From the NCBI RefSeq assembly GCF_014282005.1, contig NZ_JACFTD010000006.1:124001-188000 (forward strand): a DNA stretch of 64,000 bases. Direction: 5' to 3'. Positions 23,849 through 32,017 of the stretch are shown here, one piece after another. This stretch comes from Sporosarcina sp. BP05. GTDB taxonomy: Bacteria; Bacillota; Bacilli; Bacillales_A; Planococcaceae. Made by a program: the position numbers and the translations under genes. Below the pieces are notes generated by a model. That model was not told the DNA's origin, made no database searches, and saw only the letters and a list, made by a program, of their open reading frames with translations. Numbering within the stretch: the stretch's first letter is position 1; every line of letters begins with the position of its first letter.

Positions 23849-25333
23849 ATGGGCGCACGAACGGGGAAAGAATATATTGAAGGTATTAAAGAACGGAATA
23901 CGGAAGTATGGATCCATGGTAAAAAAGTAGACGACGTTACCATTCATCCAGCATTTAAAAATGTAGTGGAAAGCGTTGCGGGTCTGTATGATTTACAACA
24001 TGAAAAGCCAGAAAAAATGCTCTATACGTCACCGATAACCGGTAAAAAAGTAGGGCTTTCTTTTATTGCTCCTAAAACAAAAGAAGATTTGTTTAAGAGA
24101 CGTGAAATGCATACCGAATGGGCAACTTTTTCCGGAGGCATGATGGGGCGTTCCCCAGATTATTTGAACACGAGTATTATGGCCTTCGGTACAGCCAGTC
24201 AATTTTTTGCGCAAGAAGGCGGCGGAAGTGATCAATTCGCCAAAAATGCTGCAGATTACTATGAGTATGCACGTGAAAATGACATTAGCCTAACCCACAC
24301 ATTAATTCATCCACAGGTAAACAGGTCGATGCTAACGCAAGCAGAGCAAAAAGATCCATTTCTCTCCGCACGTATTACGAAAAAGACTTCAGACGGAATT
24401 ATTGTCAATGGTTGTCGTCTCTTGGCAACATTAGGTGGTATCACTGATGAGCTAGTCGTATTCCCTTCCACTATAAATAGAACGCCAGGTACTACAGATG
24501 ACCCCTTCGCATTTGCATTTGCAATCCCAAATAATACAAAAGGTTTAAAATTCCTATCCCGTGAATCCTTCGACTATGGTAAAAGCAAATGGGATCACCC
24601 ACTAGGTGCTAGGTTTGATGAGAGTGATGCAATCATTTCATTTGAAGATGTGTTTGTTCCATGGGAAAGAGTTTTTGTAAGTGAAAGTACTGATATATGT
24701 AATCGTACGTATACCGAGACAAATGCGGTTATACATATGACGCATCAAGTTATTGCTAAAAACGTCGTAAAAACAGAATTTATTCTGGGTGTTGTCATTA
24801 GTATGATGGAAGCAATTGGTATTGATAAATTCATGCATGTTAAAGAAAAAGCAAGTGAAATCATGGTGATTTTAGAAGTGATGCGTTCTCATTTATATAA
24901 ATCTGAGCACAATGCAAAAATTGATCAATACGGCAATATGACGCCAGATTTTGAACCGTTAAATGCAGCACGTAACTGGTTCCCGAAAATGTATCAGCGC
25001 ATGAATGAAATCATTAAAATTCTAGGCGCGTCAGGATTGATGGCGCTGCCAACTGAAGCAGACTTTAGCAATACGGATGTTGGGCCGTTAGTACATCGTT
25101 ACACACAAGGTGCAACTATTAACGGCGAGGAAAAAGTGCAGCTATTCCGCTTAGCATGGGATATTTCCATTAGTGCGTTCGGTAACCGACAAGCGCTCTA
25201 TGAATATTATTTCTTTGGAGATCCTGTGAGAATGTCGAATGCTTATTATGATGGATTTGATAAGCAACCTTATAAAGACATGGTTACAAACTTTTTAGAT
25301 AAAACGAAAAAAGAAGCTGGAATAGTATTTTAA
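23849..25333 (+). CDS. hpaB: 4-hydroxyphenylacetate 3-monooxygenase, oxygenase component
   Basis: FADH2-using flavin monooxygenase of 494 residues that hydroxylates 4-hydroxyphenylacetate to homoprotocatechuate. HpaB-family features include the N-terminal TGKEYIEGIKERNTEVWIHG, the central SLTHTLIHPQVNRS and the C-terminal YTQGATINGEEK region. AAGGAGGGAA precedes the ATG. The partner flavin reductase HpaC is not in the window, so FADH2 must come from elsewhere. Related two-component phenol hydroxylases are possible, but hpaE, hpaD, hpaF and hpaG nearby make HpaB the best call. Confidence 0.92.
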   Translation: MGARTGKEYIEGIKERNTEVWIHGKKVDDVTIHPAFKNVVESVAGLYDLQHEKPEKMLYTSPITGKKVGLSFIAPKTKEDLFKRREMHTEWATFSGGMMGRSPDYLNTSIMAFGTASQFFAQEGGGSDQFAKNAADYYEYARENDISLTHTLIHPQVNRSMLTQAEQKDPFLSARITKKTSDGIIVNGCRLLATLGGITDELVVFPSTINRTPGTTDDPFAFAFAIPNNTKGLKFLSRESFDYGKSKWDHPLGARFDESDAIISFEDVFVPWERVFVSESTDICNRTYTETNAVIHMTHQVIAKNVVKTEFILGVVISMMEAIGIDKFMHVKEKASEIMVILEVMRSHLYKSEHNAKIDQYGNMTPDFEPLNAARNWFPKMYQRMNEIIKILGASGLMALPTEADFSNTDVGPLVHRYTQGATINGEEKVQLFRLAWDISISAFGNRQALYEYYFFGDPVRMSNAYYDGFDKQPYKDMVTNFLDKTKKEAGIVF

Positions 25334-25367
25334 TATCAATCGAACAAATATCTACCTGTATAAACTA

Positions 25368-25488
25368 AGCGAAGGCGCCTTTCAAAGGGGAGCCGAAGCC
25401 CTAAGACTGGCGGCAAAGCTGCTTGGCTTAGGGCGAGAGGCATCCCCTAGCGCCGCAGCGAATTCTATGGCGTTCCATACTTCAATAT
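25368..25488 (+). repeat. GGCGCC-type nested hairpin repeat upstream of the HpaI-like gene
   Basis: Second well-preserved copy of the element at 23677: GGCGCC at the left, AGGGG/CCCCT, then CCCTAAG/CTTAGGG, ending TAGCGCCGCAGCG. The outer and second arms differ slightly from the first copy. It fills most of the space between hpaB and the aldolase gene, starting about 35 bases after the hpaB stop. Confidence 0.8.
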
Positions 25489-25521
25489 TTACAGTTACTA
25501 ACTTAAGAGGAGTGGGTTTTA

Positions 25522-26445
25522 GTGGCATATGAAGAAGCTAAAAAGAAGTTAAGAGGTTCAATTTGTCCTGTCGTTACACCCTTTACTGAAAGTGGTGCAA
25601 TCGATGAAAAAGCATTTACTGACTTGATTAATTGGCAAATTGACAGCGGAAGTCATGGGATTTCTGTTACAGGAACAAGTGGTGAACCGAGTTCTTTGAC
25701 AATTGCTGAAAGAAAACGAGTAATGGAACTAGCAAAAGAAACGATTGCTGGACGTGTGTTTTTTGCACCTGGAACAGGATCTACCAATCATGATGAAACA
25801 ATGGAGTTAACGAAATATGCAGAAGAATTAGGTGCGGATGCTGCAATGGTTATCGTACCTTACTACAATAGGCCGAACCAGGAAGCACTTTATCAACACT
25901 TTAAAACGGTTGCGGATTCAGTTACAACGCCAATCATTATTTACAATATACCAGGTCGATCCGCCGTCAATATGGAAGTTAGCACGATGAAACGCTTAGT
26001 TGAAGATTGCCCGAACATTATCGGTGTTAAAGAAGCAAACAAAGACTTTGAACACGTAAATCGCGTGCTTCTAAATTGTGGAAGAGACTTCCTATTATTC
26101 TCAGGAATCGAACTGCTTTGCTATCCAATGCTTGCAATTGGCGGTGCTGGATTTATAAGTGCTACAGCAAATGTTGAGCCAACGAAAGTTGCCGAACTTT
26201 ACAATGCGTGGGTTGCAGGAGACGTTGCTAGAGCACAAGATCTTCACTTCGAATTAATGCCATTAAATGATGCACTCTTCAAAGATACCAATCCAGCACC
26301 GGTTAAAGTAGCACTTGGGCTGATGGGGAAAATTACGCCGAAACTTCGCTTACCTTTAGGCTTACCATCAGCTGCAATCCAACAAGAAGTTCGAGAATCA
26401 CTTATTGAACTTGCTATTTTACCTAGGGAAGTTAATGTGAAATAA
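25522..26445 (+). CDS. DapA-like 2,4-dihydroxyhept-2-ene-1,7-dioate aldolase (HpaI substitute)
   Basis: Class I aldolase of the dihydrodipicolinate-synthase family, 307 residues. Schiff-base Lys near 170 (IIGVKEANKD) and Tyr near 141 (IIYNIPGRSAVN) are present; GTSGEPSSLT replaces the GTTGE of true DapA. A DapA-like subfamily is known that stands in for HpaI in Bacillus homoprotocatechuate clusters, and position between hpaB and hpaE fits cleavage of the C7 intermediate to pyruvate and succinate semialdehyde. Start is GTG at 25522 with GAGGAG upstream; no ATG is in frame nearby. A lysine-biosynthesis role is unlikely here. Confidence 0.85.
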   Translation: MAYEEAKKKLRGSICPVVTPFTESGAIDEKAFTDLINWQIDSGSHGISVTGTSGEPSSLTIAERKRVMELAKETIAGRVFFAPGTGSTNHDETMELTKYAEELGADAAMVIVPYYNRPNQEALYQHFKTVADSVTTPIIIYNIPGRSAVNMEVSTMKRLVEDCPNIIGVKEANKDFEHVNRVLLNCGRDFLLFSGIELLCYPMLAIGGAGFISATANVEPTKVAELYNAWVAGDVARAQDLHFELMPLNDALFKDTNPAPVKVALGLMGKITPKLRLPLGLPSAAIQQEVRESLIELAILPREVNVK

Positions 26446-26460
26446 ATCTACTATATAATT

Positions 26461-26701
26461 ACATTTAACACGTGGGTTGTTCTTCCAACACTGCTTAGTC
26501 GCTTGGTGATGGCCTTACGCAATAAGCCCGCCAGAAGATCACCAAGGAGGGATTGAACTGCATCCCTCCTTGGTCTTATTACTCCGGCGCCTTCACGATG
26601 CGGCGATATTGGGCTGCCTTTCATAAGTGTCGCTCCTTCGCTAGATTTGTTCGTTATATTGGTGAGGTATACCACTTAGTTAATTCTAAATAAGTAGTGC
26701 T
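26461..26701 (+). mobile_element. MITE-like element, copy 2
   Basis: About 241 bp. The first 75 bases after GTTCTTCCAACA match copy 1 (23278) closely, through CTTACGCAATAAGCCCGCCA. An extra hairpin follows (ACCAAGGAGGGAT with ATCCCTCCTTGGT, about 26540-26572) that copy 1 lacks. The right end, GAGGTATACCACTTAGTTAATTC..., matches copies 1 and 3. It begins 15 bases after the aldolase stop codon. Confidence 0.65.
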
Positions 26702-26729
26702 AAATATATTTATGTTAATTTATTGAATT

Positions 26730-26856
26730 TTGAATCCGGTGCTAGTTGATGCCGCAATTCAAAGGGCTCTATTGTGTTCGTATTTGAACACAGCGCAGGC
26801 ATCCCCTAAGCGCCGAAGCGTTATTTGATGGAATCATTATCTCAATCTATATAAAA
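26730..26856 (+). repeat. Divergent GGCGCC-type repeat upstream of hpaE
   Basis: The right half, GGCATCCCCTAAGCGCCG, matches the repeats at 23677 and 25368, but the inner stem differs: TGTGTTC (26773-26779) with GAACACA (26786-26792). The left outer arm is degraded to GGTGCTAG. It ends shortly before the hpaE start, the same placement as the other copies. Confidence 0.6.
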
Positions 26857-26882
26857 CAATAATAAGAAAATAGGTGATAAGT

Positions 26883-28394
26883 ATGATATCAACCCACAAG
26901 TCAGCTTCTTACAAACATGAAACACAAAAGAATATTTTACACTATATAAATGGAGAGTTCACTCCTGCCTTTAGTGGGACAACGATCAAAAATATGAATC
27001 CGTTTACTAATGAACAAATCAATGAAGTTGCTGAAGGGCAGTCTGCTGATATAAATAAAGCAGTAGCAGCTGCGCGAGAAGCCTTTGATCATGGTCCATG
27101 GAAAACGATGAAACTTAAAAAAAGAATGGCCTACATTTATCGAATTGCTGATTTGATTGACGAAGAAATAGAGAAAATCGCTTACTTGGAATCACTTGAT
27201 ACGGGACTTCCAATTAGCCAAACTCGAAATATGGTAAGCCGTGCTTCTGAAAACTTTAGATTTTATGCCCGTATGGTAGAAAGTCGTCTTGTTGGAGATG
27301 CCTATCAAGTAGATGATGAATTTATCAACTACACAATTCATGTGCCTGTAGGAGTTGCAGGATTGATCACACCATGGAATGCTCCCTTTATGTTGGAGAC
27401 ATGGAAAGTTGCGCCAGCACTTGCGACAGGTAATACCGTTGTTTTAAAGCCAGCAGAACTTTCTCCACTTTCGGCAAATCTATTAGCTGAAGTGATTCAT
27501 AAAGCTGATCTTCCAAAAGGTGTTTTCAACGTTGTTCATGGCTACGGCGAAACAGCAGGGGACGCGCTAGTTAAGCATCCTGATGTCCAGCTTATTTCAT
27601 TCACAGGGGAAACAACGACGGGTTCAACGATCATTAAAAATAGTGCCGATACACTAAAAAGTTGTTCGATGGAACTTGGTGGAAAATCACCAATTATTGT
27701 CTTTGAAGATGCTGATTTCAATCGTGCATTGGATGCTTGCGTCTGGGGAATTTACTCTTTTAATGGCGAACGATGTACTGCGAACTCGCGCTTGTTTGTC
27801 CAAGAAGGGATTAAAGATAAATTTATTGATGCACTAAAGATACGTGTTGCACATATTAAAGTTGGTGACCCCCTCGACGTAGATACGGAGGTGGGGCCGC
27901 TGATCGATAAAGGGCATTATAGTAAGGTCAAAAGTTATTTAGAAATTGCAAAAGAAGAAGGTACTGAAGTGATTACTGGAGATATCCCAATTGAATTAGT
28001 TAAAGGGAACTTTGTGGCACCGACGCTTATACTACATGCCGAAAATAACATGCGCATTGCACAAGAAGAAATTTTTGGTCCAGTACTAACCGTGATGACA
28101 TTTAAAGATGAAGATGAGGTTATTAAGCTGGCAAATGGCGTCGATTACGGACTTGCGGGTTATGTATGGACGAACGATATTAAACGGGGTCACCGCGTTG
28201 CGCATAAAGTTGAAGCAGGAATGCTTTGGGTGAATGCTCAAAACGTTCGTGACTTGAGAACGCCTTTCGGAGGCTCGAAATCCTCTGGAATCGGTCGTGA
28301 AGGTGGACATTACGCCTTCGGTTTTTATACTGAACAGAAAGTTATTCATGTTTCAATTGCTGATCATCACATTCAGCAGTTCGGGAAAATATAG
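26883..28394 (+). CDS. hpaE: 5-carboxymethyl-2-hydroxymuconate semialdehyde dehydrogenase
   Basis: Aldehyde dehydrogenase of about 503 residues that oxidises the ring-cleavage product of HpaD. Catalytic Cys near 298 ([11 protein letters not shown]), Glu near 264 (MELGGKSP) and the PWNAPFM motif near 164. GERCTANSR around the Cys is typical of the HpaE group. GTG at 26874 is in frame; I chose the ATG at 26883, with AGGTGAT upstream. It is followed seven bases later by hpaD, so these two consecutive enzymes are co-transcribed. Confidence 0.92.
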   Translation: MISTHKSASYKHETQKNILHYINGEFTPAFSGTTIKNMNPFTNEQINEVAEGQSADINKAVAAAREAFDHGPWKTMKLKKRMAYIYRIADLIDEEIEKIAYLESLDTGLPISQTRNMVSRASENFRFYARMVESRLVGDAYQVDDEFINYTIHVPVGVAGLITPWNAPFMLETWKVAPALATGNTVVLKPAELSPLSANLLAEVIHKADLPKGVFNVVHGYGETAGDALVKHPDVQLISFTGETTTGSTIIKNSADTLKSCSMELGGKSPIIVFEDADFNRALDACVWGIYSFNGERCTANSRLFVQEGIKDKFIDALKIRVAHIKVGDPLDVDTEVGPLIDKGHYSKVKSYLEIAKEEGTEVITGDIPIELVKGNFVAPTLILHAENNMRIAQEEIFGPVLTVMTFKDEDEVIKLANGVDYGLAGYVWTNDIKRGHRVAHKVEAGMLWVNAQNVRDLRTPFGGSKSSGIGREGGHYAFGFYTEQKVIHVSIADHHIQQFGKI

Positions 28395-28403
28395 GGGGGT
28401 ATG

Positions 28404-29396
28404 GTGAACACGATGGACTTTTCAATCATTCGAATCGCGAGAACCGTTCTACATGTAGTAGATTTGCAGGTGTCTCGTGAGTTCTATGTTGATGGATTAG
28501 GCATGATTGAAACAGAAAGTGATGAAAATCATATTTACTTAAGAGGTTTAGAAGAACATTCGCATCACAGTTTGCTATTGAAAAAAGCAGAGAAAGCCGT
28601 TGTTGAAGTACTTAGTTATAAGGTGGAAAAAGAACAGCATCTTGATGAAATTGAAAAGCTTTTCATTTCACAAGGTCTGAAAACAAAATGGATGGCAAAA
28701 GGGGTACAACATGCAATTGGAAGAACTCTTCGAGTGCATGATATCTCAGGCATTCCATTGGAGTTTTTTGCAGAAATGACCACCGTTGACCGGATGCTGC
28801 AGCGCTATGAGCTTTATCGAGGAGCAAAAATTCAAAGGATAGATCACGTAAACTGTGCAGTACCTGATGTTCAAAAAGCCTTTGATTTTTATGTCAATCG
28901 CTTAGGATTCTCGTGTTCAGAGTATACGGATACTGAAGAGGGGGATTTGTGGGCAGCATGGCTTTATCGGAAACCGACTGTTCATGACCAAGCATTCATG
29001 AGTGGTCCTGGTCCAAAATTGCATCATTTTGCTTACTCACTGACAGATCGGCTAAGCGTGCTTGATTGCTGTGATGTCTTAGCAAGTATGGGTTATGCAG
29101 ATTCAATTGAACGAGGACCTGGGCGCCATGGATTATCCAATGCCTTCTTTCTCTATTTGAGAGATCCAGATGGCCACCGCATTGAGCTTTACACGGGTGA
29201 TTATTTAACAAGCGACCCAGATTTAAAACCGAAACGCTGGGATTTAAATGACCCACTTCGCCAAACGTTCTGGGGTCACAAAGCGCCAGATTGCTGGTTT
29301 AATGAAGCAAGTACGTTCATTGATATTGAAACGGGTGAAGAAATTGATTGTCAAGAACCGTTATTGGCACAAAGACAACCAAAAATGATGACTTAA
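28404..29396 (+). CDS. hpaD: 3,4-dihydroxyphenylacetate 2,3-dioxygenase
   Basis: Extradiol ring-cleaving dioxygenase of the vicinal-oxygen-chelate fold, about 330 residues with two tandem modules. The 2-His-1-Glu metal site is visible: His in RIDHVNC (near 148), His in PKLHHFAY (near 207) and Glu in GHRIELYTGDY (near 261). This resembles the Fe/Mn homoprotocatechuate dioxygenases of Gram-positive bacteria, not the unrelated E. coli HpaD. ATG 28401, GTG 28404 and ATG 28413 are possible starts; the AGGGGGG at 28393-28399 is closest in spacing to 28404. Confidence 0.92.
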   Translation: MNTMDFSIIRIARTVLHVVDLQVSREFYVDGLGMIETESDENHIYLRGLEEHSHHSLLLKKAEKAVVEVLSYKVEKEQHLDEIEKLFISQGLKTKWMAKGVQHAIGRTLRVHDISGIPLEFFAEMTTVDRMLQRYELYRGAKIQRIDHVNCAVPDVQKAFDFYVNRLGFSCSEYTDTEEGDLWAAWLYRKPTVHDQAFMSGPGPKLHHFAYSLTDRLSVLDCCDVLASMGYADSIERGPGRHGLSNAFFLYLRDPDGHRIELYTGDYLTSDPDLKPKRWDLNDPLRQTFWGHKAPDCWFNEASTFIDIETGEEIDCQEPLLAQRQPKMMT

Positions 29397-29431
29397 GAAT
29401 TGAACTAAACTAACGTATAGAATAATTATGA

Positions 29432-29473
29432 AGAACCTATGAAAAAGGACTAACTTTTTCGTAGGTTCTTTTT
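29432..29473 (+). terminator. Intrinsic terminator after hpaD
   Basis: 16-bp stem (AGAACCTATGAAAAAG at 29432-29447 with 29454-29469, one G-U pair), 6-base loop, then TTTTT. It ends the hpaE-hpaD unit. Confidence 0.9.
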
Positions 29474-29587
29474 GTATTGGTGAAAACGGGCGATTACAAA
29501 ACAATTGGAAGGCCTCTAAATTGAATTACGCCTTCGCTTGGGTCCAATTTGGACATGCTAGGGACAATCCAATGCGAATAACGCGAA

Positions 29588-29653
29588 TGTAAGCGCTTAA
29601 GTATTCTAAATGTTTGGAACCTCATTGACTATCAAACTCAGTCGGTGTAGCAT
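29588..29653 (+). promoter_or_regulatory. Promoter with upstream cre-like box (copy 2 binding protein)
   Basis: TGTAAGCGCTTAAG (29588-29601) matches the catabolite-responsive element pattern at 12 of 14 positions. It starts exactly 37 bases before TTGACT (29625-29630), which is 17 bases from TAGCAT (29648-29653). The same arrangement with the same distances recurs at 35307-35372. Confidence 0.65.
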
Positions 29654-29725
29654 TATGAAAAATTACCATTTAGAATCAAATTTTTACAAAATAAGCAGAT
29701 TTAATTAACTAAAGGGGGAAATGGA

Positions 29726-30712
29726 ATGAGAAGAAACTGGATAAAAATGACGATTTTCATTATTAGTGCTGTATTACTTCTTGCGGCATGTGGAGACGGA
29801 GGGAAAAAGGAATCGAGTACTAATGAGGACACAAAAAAATATAAAATAGGTGTCACGCAAATAGTAGAACATCCCTCATTGAATGCTGCTTATGATGGCT
29901 TTAAAAAGGCATTGGAAGATGCAGGGCTTGACGTGGAATATATAGTGCAGAATGCACAAAATGACAATAGTGCTAACACAACGATTGCTACAAACCTTGT
30001 TAACTCGGGTGTAGATTTGATTTTTGCAAATTCGACACCCAGTGCACAAGCTGTAGCAAGTGCGACTCAAGAAATTCCAATTGTATTCACATCAGTCACG
30101 GATGCTGTTGGTGCTGAATTAGTAGAATCATTGGAAAATCCGGGAGGTAATGTGACGGGCACAATTGATTTGCATCCTGATGTCATTAGGCAGACACTGA
30201 AGTTCTTGAAAGAAGAATTAGGTGCGAAAAATGTAGGTATGATTTTTAATTCTGGAGAACAAAATGCACGAGCTCAAATGGATAAGGCAAAAGTATTAGC
30301 ACAAGATATGGATTTAACTATTGTTGAAGCGTCTGTTGCTACTTCAGCGGATGTGAAACAAGCTGTGGACTCATTGATTGGTAAAGTCGATTCGATGTAT
30401 ATCATTAAAGATAACACGGTTGTTTCGGCGCTTGAAACTGTAACGTCAGCTGCGTATGAAAATAAACTGCCAATGATGGTTGGTGAGCTGGACTCCGTGA
30501 AACGAGGCGGTTTAGCAGCATACGGCTTTAATTACCATGATCTTGGCTATGAAACAGGTCAAATGGCAGTGAAAATCTTAAATGGAGAAAGCAAGCCCTC
30601 CGAATTGCCTGTTCAAGTTCCAAAAAACTTGAAATTTGTAATGAATGAAGATGCTGCATCTAAAATTGGTCTTGAGATTAAGGAAGAGTGGAAAGCTGAA
30701 CGTAGTGAATAA
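29726..30712 (+). CDS. ABC transporter substrate-binding lipoprotein (orphan copy 2)
   Basis: Paralogue of the binding proteins at 18439 and 35439, 328 residues, with signal peptide and lipobox LLLAAC (Cys22) and the YKIGVTQIVEHPSLNAAY start of the mature domain. It has no permease or ATPase partner beside it, so it probably delivers ligand to one of the two complete systems. AAAGGGGGAAATGG precedes the ATG. The changes from its paralogues around residues 150-220 could alter ligand choice. Confidence 0.87.
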   Translation: MRRNWIKMTIFIISAVLLLAACGDGGKKESSTNEDTKKYKIGVTQIVEHPSLNAAYDGFKKALEDAGLDVEYIVQNAQNDNSANTTIATNLVNSGVDLIFANSTPSAQAVASATQEIPIVFTSVTDAVGAELVESLENPGGNVTGTIDLHPDVIRQTLKFLKEELGAKNVGMIFNSGEQNARAQMDKAKVLAQDMDLTIVEASVATSADVKQAVDSLIGKVDSMYIIKDNTVVSALETVTSAAYENKLPMMVGELDSVKRGGLAAYGFNYHDLGYETGQMAVKILNGESKPSELPVQVPKNLKFVMNEDAASKIGLEIKEEWKAERSE

Positions 30713-30864
30713 CTAGCGAATGATTCATCATGATTTCCGTGAGTTTTGGTGCTGTTAGTTAAACTTGGCGTCTTATGTAGACAGTATCCCTCATGATTCG
30801 TTTTAGACTAGACGTGCGTGGGTATGCTAGTAACGAATCAAAACTCAAGGAGGGTAATGAAATT

Positions 30865-31659
30865 ATGTCATTAAGCAAAGAACTTCAAACCTTAAAAGAC
30901 TTTCACTGTGATAACCGTTGTGTATTGAGTGTCTATTTAAACACCAATCCAGGTGATCCAGAGCAATTAAATGGGGCGTGGAGAATTCATTTGAAGAGTG
31001 GTTTGAAGCGGATTGATGAATATTTGACGGCTTCGGATGATGAAAATGAATTGAAAGCATTTAATGAGCTAAAGAAAAAAGTCGCAAAAGAAGTCGAGGA
31101 TAATAAGAATGATCTAAGCAAAGGTGTCGTGATTTTTGCATCAGTTGACCCAGAGTTATGGTCGGTTCACTATGTTCAGGTCCCAGTGAAAACCAGCTTC
31201 CACTGGGAAAATCACCCGGTGACTGAAGAAATGGAGTATATGTACAAAGCGTATCCGGAAGCAGGAATTATTTTACCCAGCTTTGGGGAAGTGCGTATCT
31301 TAGACACATCAATGGGAGCTGTCCTTGCCGATTTCTCCTATGATTTCGACCCGAATCTGGAAGGGTGGGGGGAACGAAGTAAAGCTTCTGCTGCCCATAA
31401 TGTAGGAATGGGAAGCTCAAAAGGTGACGCAATTGAACCACGCCTGAGAGAAAATCTGCAGAGGTTCTACAAAGGAATGGGTGAAATTATCGGAACACTG
31501 AAGAAAGAACGCGGTTGGCAAGAAATCCATGTGTCGGGTGAAGCCGATTTAGCAAACGCCTTCGCTGAAACGTTGCGAGAAAAACCAGCAAGCTGCATTT
31601 ACAAAAACCTAAATAACAGTAAGCCGAATGATGTGATTCACCAAGTCTTTGAAAAGTAA
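30865..31659 (+). CDS. VLRF1-family aeRF1-type release-factor-like protein
   Basis: A 264-residue cytoplasmic protein that I recognise, from family memory, as the bacterial Vms1-like/aeRF1-type group (baeRF), related to the peptidyl-tRNA hydrolase domain of eRF1. The N-terminus (ELQTLKDFHCDNRCVLSVYLNT) and central ILPSFGEVRILDTSMG fit. Function in Bacillales is not established; tRNA or ribosome rescue is the family expectation. AAGGAGGG places the start at ATG 30865; an ATG at 30793 lacks a ribosome binding site. It is followed by a strong terminator, so it is a separate unit or the end of the preceding one. Confidence 0.6.
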   Translation: MSLSKELQTLKDFHCDNRCVLSVYLNTNPGDPEQLNGAWRIHLKSGLKRIDEYLTASDDENELKAFNELKKKVAKEVEDNKNDLSKGVVIFASVDPELWSVHYVQVPVKTSFHWENHPVTEEMEYMYKAYPEAGIILPSFGEVRILDTSMGAVLADFSYDFDPNLEGWGERSKASAAHNVGMGSSKGDAIEPRLRENLQRFYKGMGEIIGTLKKERGWQEIHVSGEADLANAFAETLREKPASCIYKNLNNSKPNDVIHQVFEK

Positions 31660-31678
31660 ATATGCGAAATTGGAAACA

Positions 31679-31715
31679 CGAACTGCTCTTTATTAAAAGA
31701 GCAGTTCGTTTTTTT
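31679..31715 (+). terminator. Intrinsic terminator after the VLRF1-like gene
   Basis: Perfect 13-bp stem (CGAACTGCTCTTT at 31679-31691 with 31696-31708), loop ATTA, then seven T. Confidence 0.95.
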
Positions 31716-31728
31716 GTTCTATATATTT

Positions 31729-31849
31729 GGCACTACTTATTTAGAATTAACTAGGTGGTATACCTCACCAGTATAACGAGCAAATCTAGCGTGGGATTAT
31801 AACCAAGCGATAAAGCGGTGTGGGAAGAACATTCCACTTGTTAAGTGCC
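31729..31849 (-). mobile_element. MITE-like element, copy 3 (short, inverted)
   Basis: 121 bp bounded by GGCACT and AGTGCC. Read on the minus strand it carries CTTAACAAGTGG, GTTCTTCC and, at the other end, GAGGTATACCACCTAGTTAATTC, matching copies 1 and 2, but the central 120 or so bases of those copies are missing. Presence of the same ends around different interiors is the main evidence that this is a unit. Confidence 0.65.
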
Positions 31850-31865
31850 TACTAGATACATATTG

Positions 31866-31889
31866 CATTCATTCATTCATTCATTCATT
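31866..31889. repeat. Tetranucleotide repeat (CATT)x6
   Basis: Six perfect copies of CATT in the space before the LysM gene, about 130 bases from its start. Such a tract could change length by slippage. It is not inside a recognised promoter. Confidence 0.8.
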
Positions 31890-32017
31890 ACATAAGACCT
31901 TAAGTTAGAACACACCGCCCGCTAGACGAATAACATAGGGTGGGTAGAGTTATGGGATTAGGGTCATATCTAACTCGGTAAATTACGATGCTGTCAAGAT
32001 GAAGGGATGTGGTAACG

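Larger units (their letters stand above)
29397..29725. other. hpaD terminator and promoter region of the orphan binding protein
   Basis: No gene seen. The first part is an intrinsic terminator (29432-29473); the second holds a cre-like box at 29588-29601 and a -35/-10 pair (29625, 29648) preceding the binding-protein gene at 29726. The bases between carry no feature I can name. Confidence 0.6.

Noticed and set aside
25522..26445. Dihydrodipicolinate synthase of lysine biosynthesis
   Set aside because: GTTGE is changed to GTSGE and the gene lies inside the homoprotocatechuate cluster; the HpaI-substitute subfamily fits better.
26461..26701. Possible tRNA or attachment site inside the repeat
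   Set aside because: No cloverleaf, anticodon arm or CCA could be built; the segment matches two other repeat copies.
31866..31889. CRISPR-like or satellite array
   Set aside because: Only 24 bases of a tetranucleotide; no spacers or repeated units of CRISPR size. No CRISPR array was seen anywhere.
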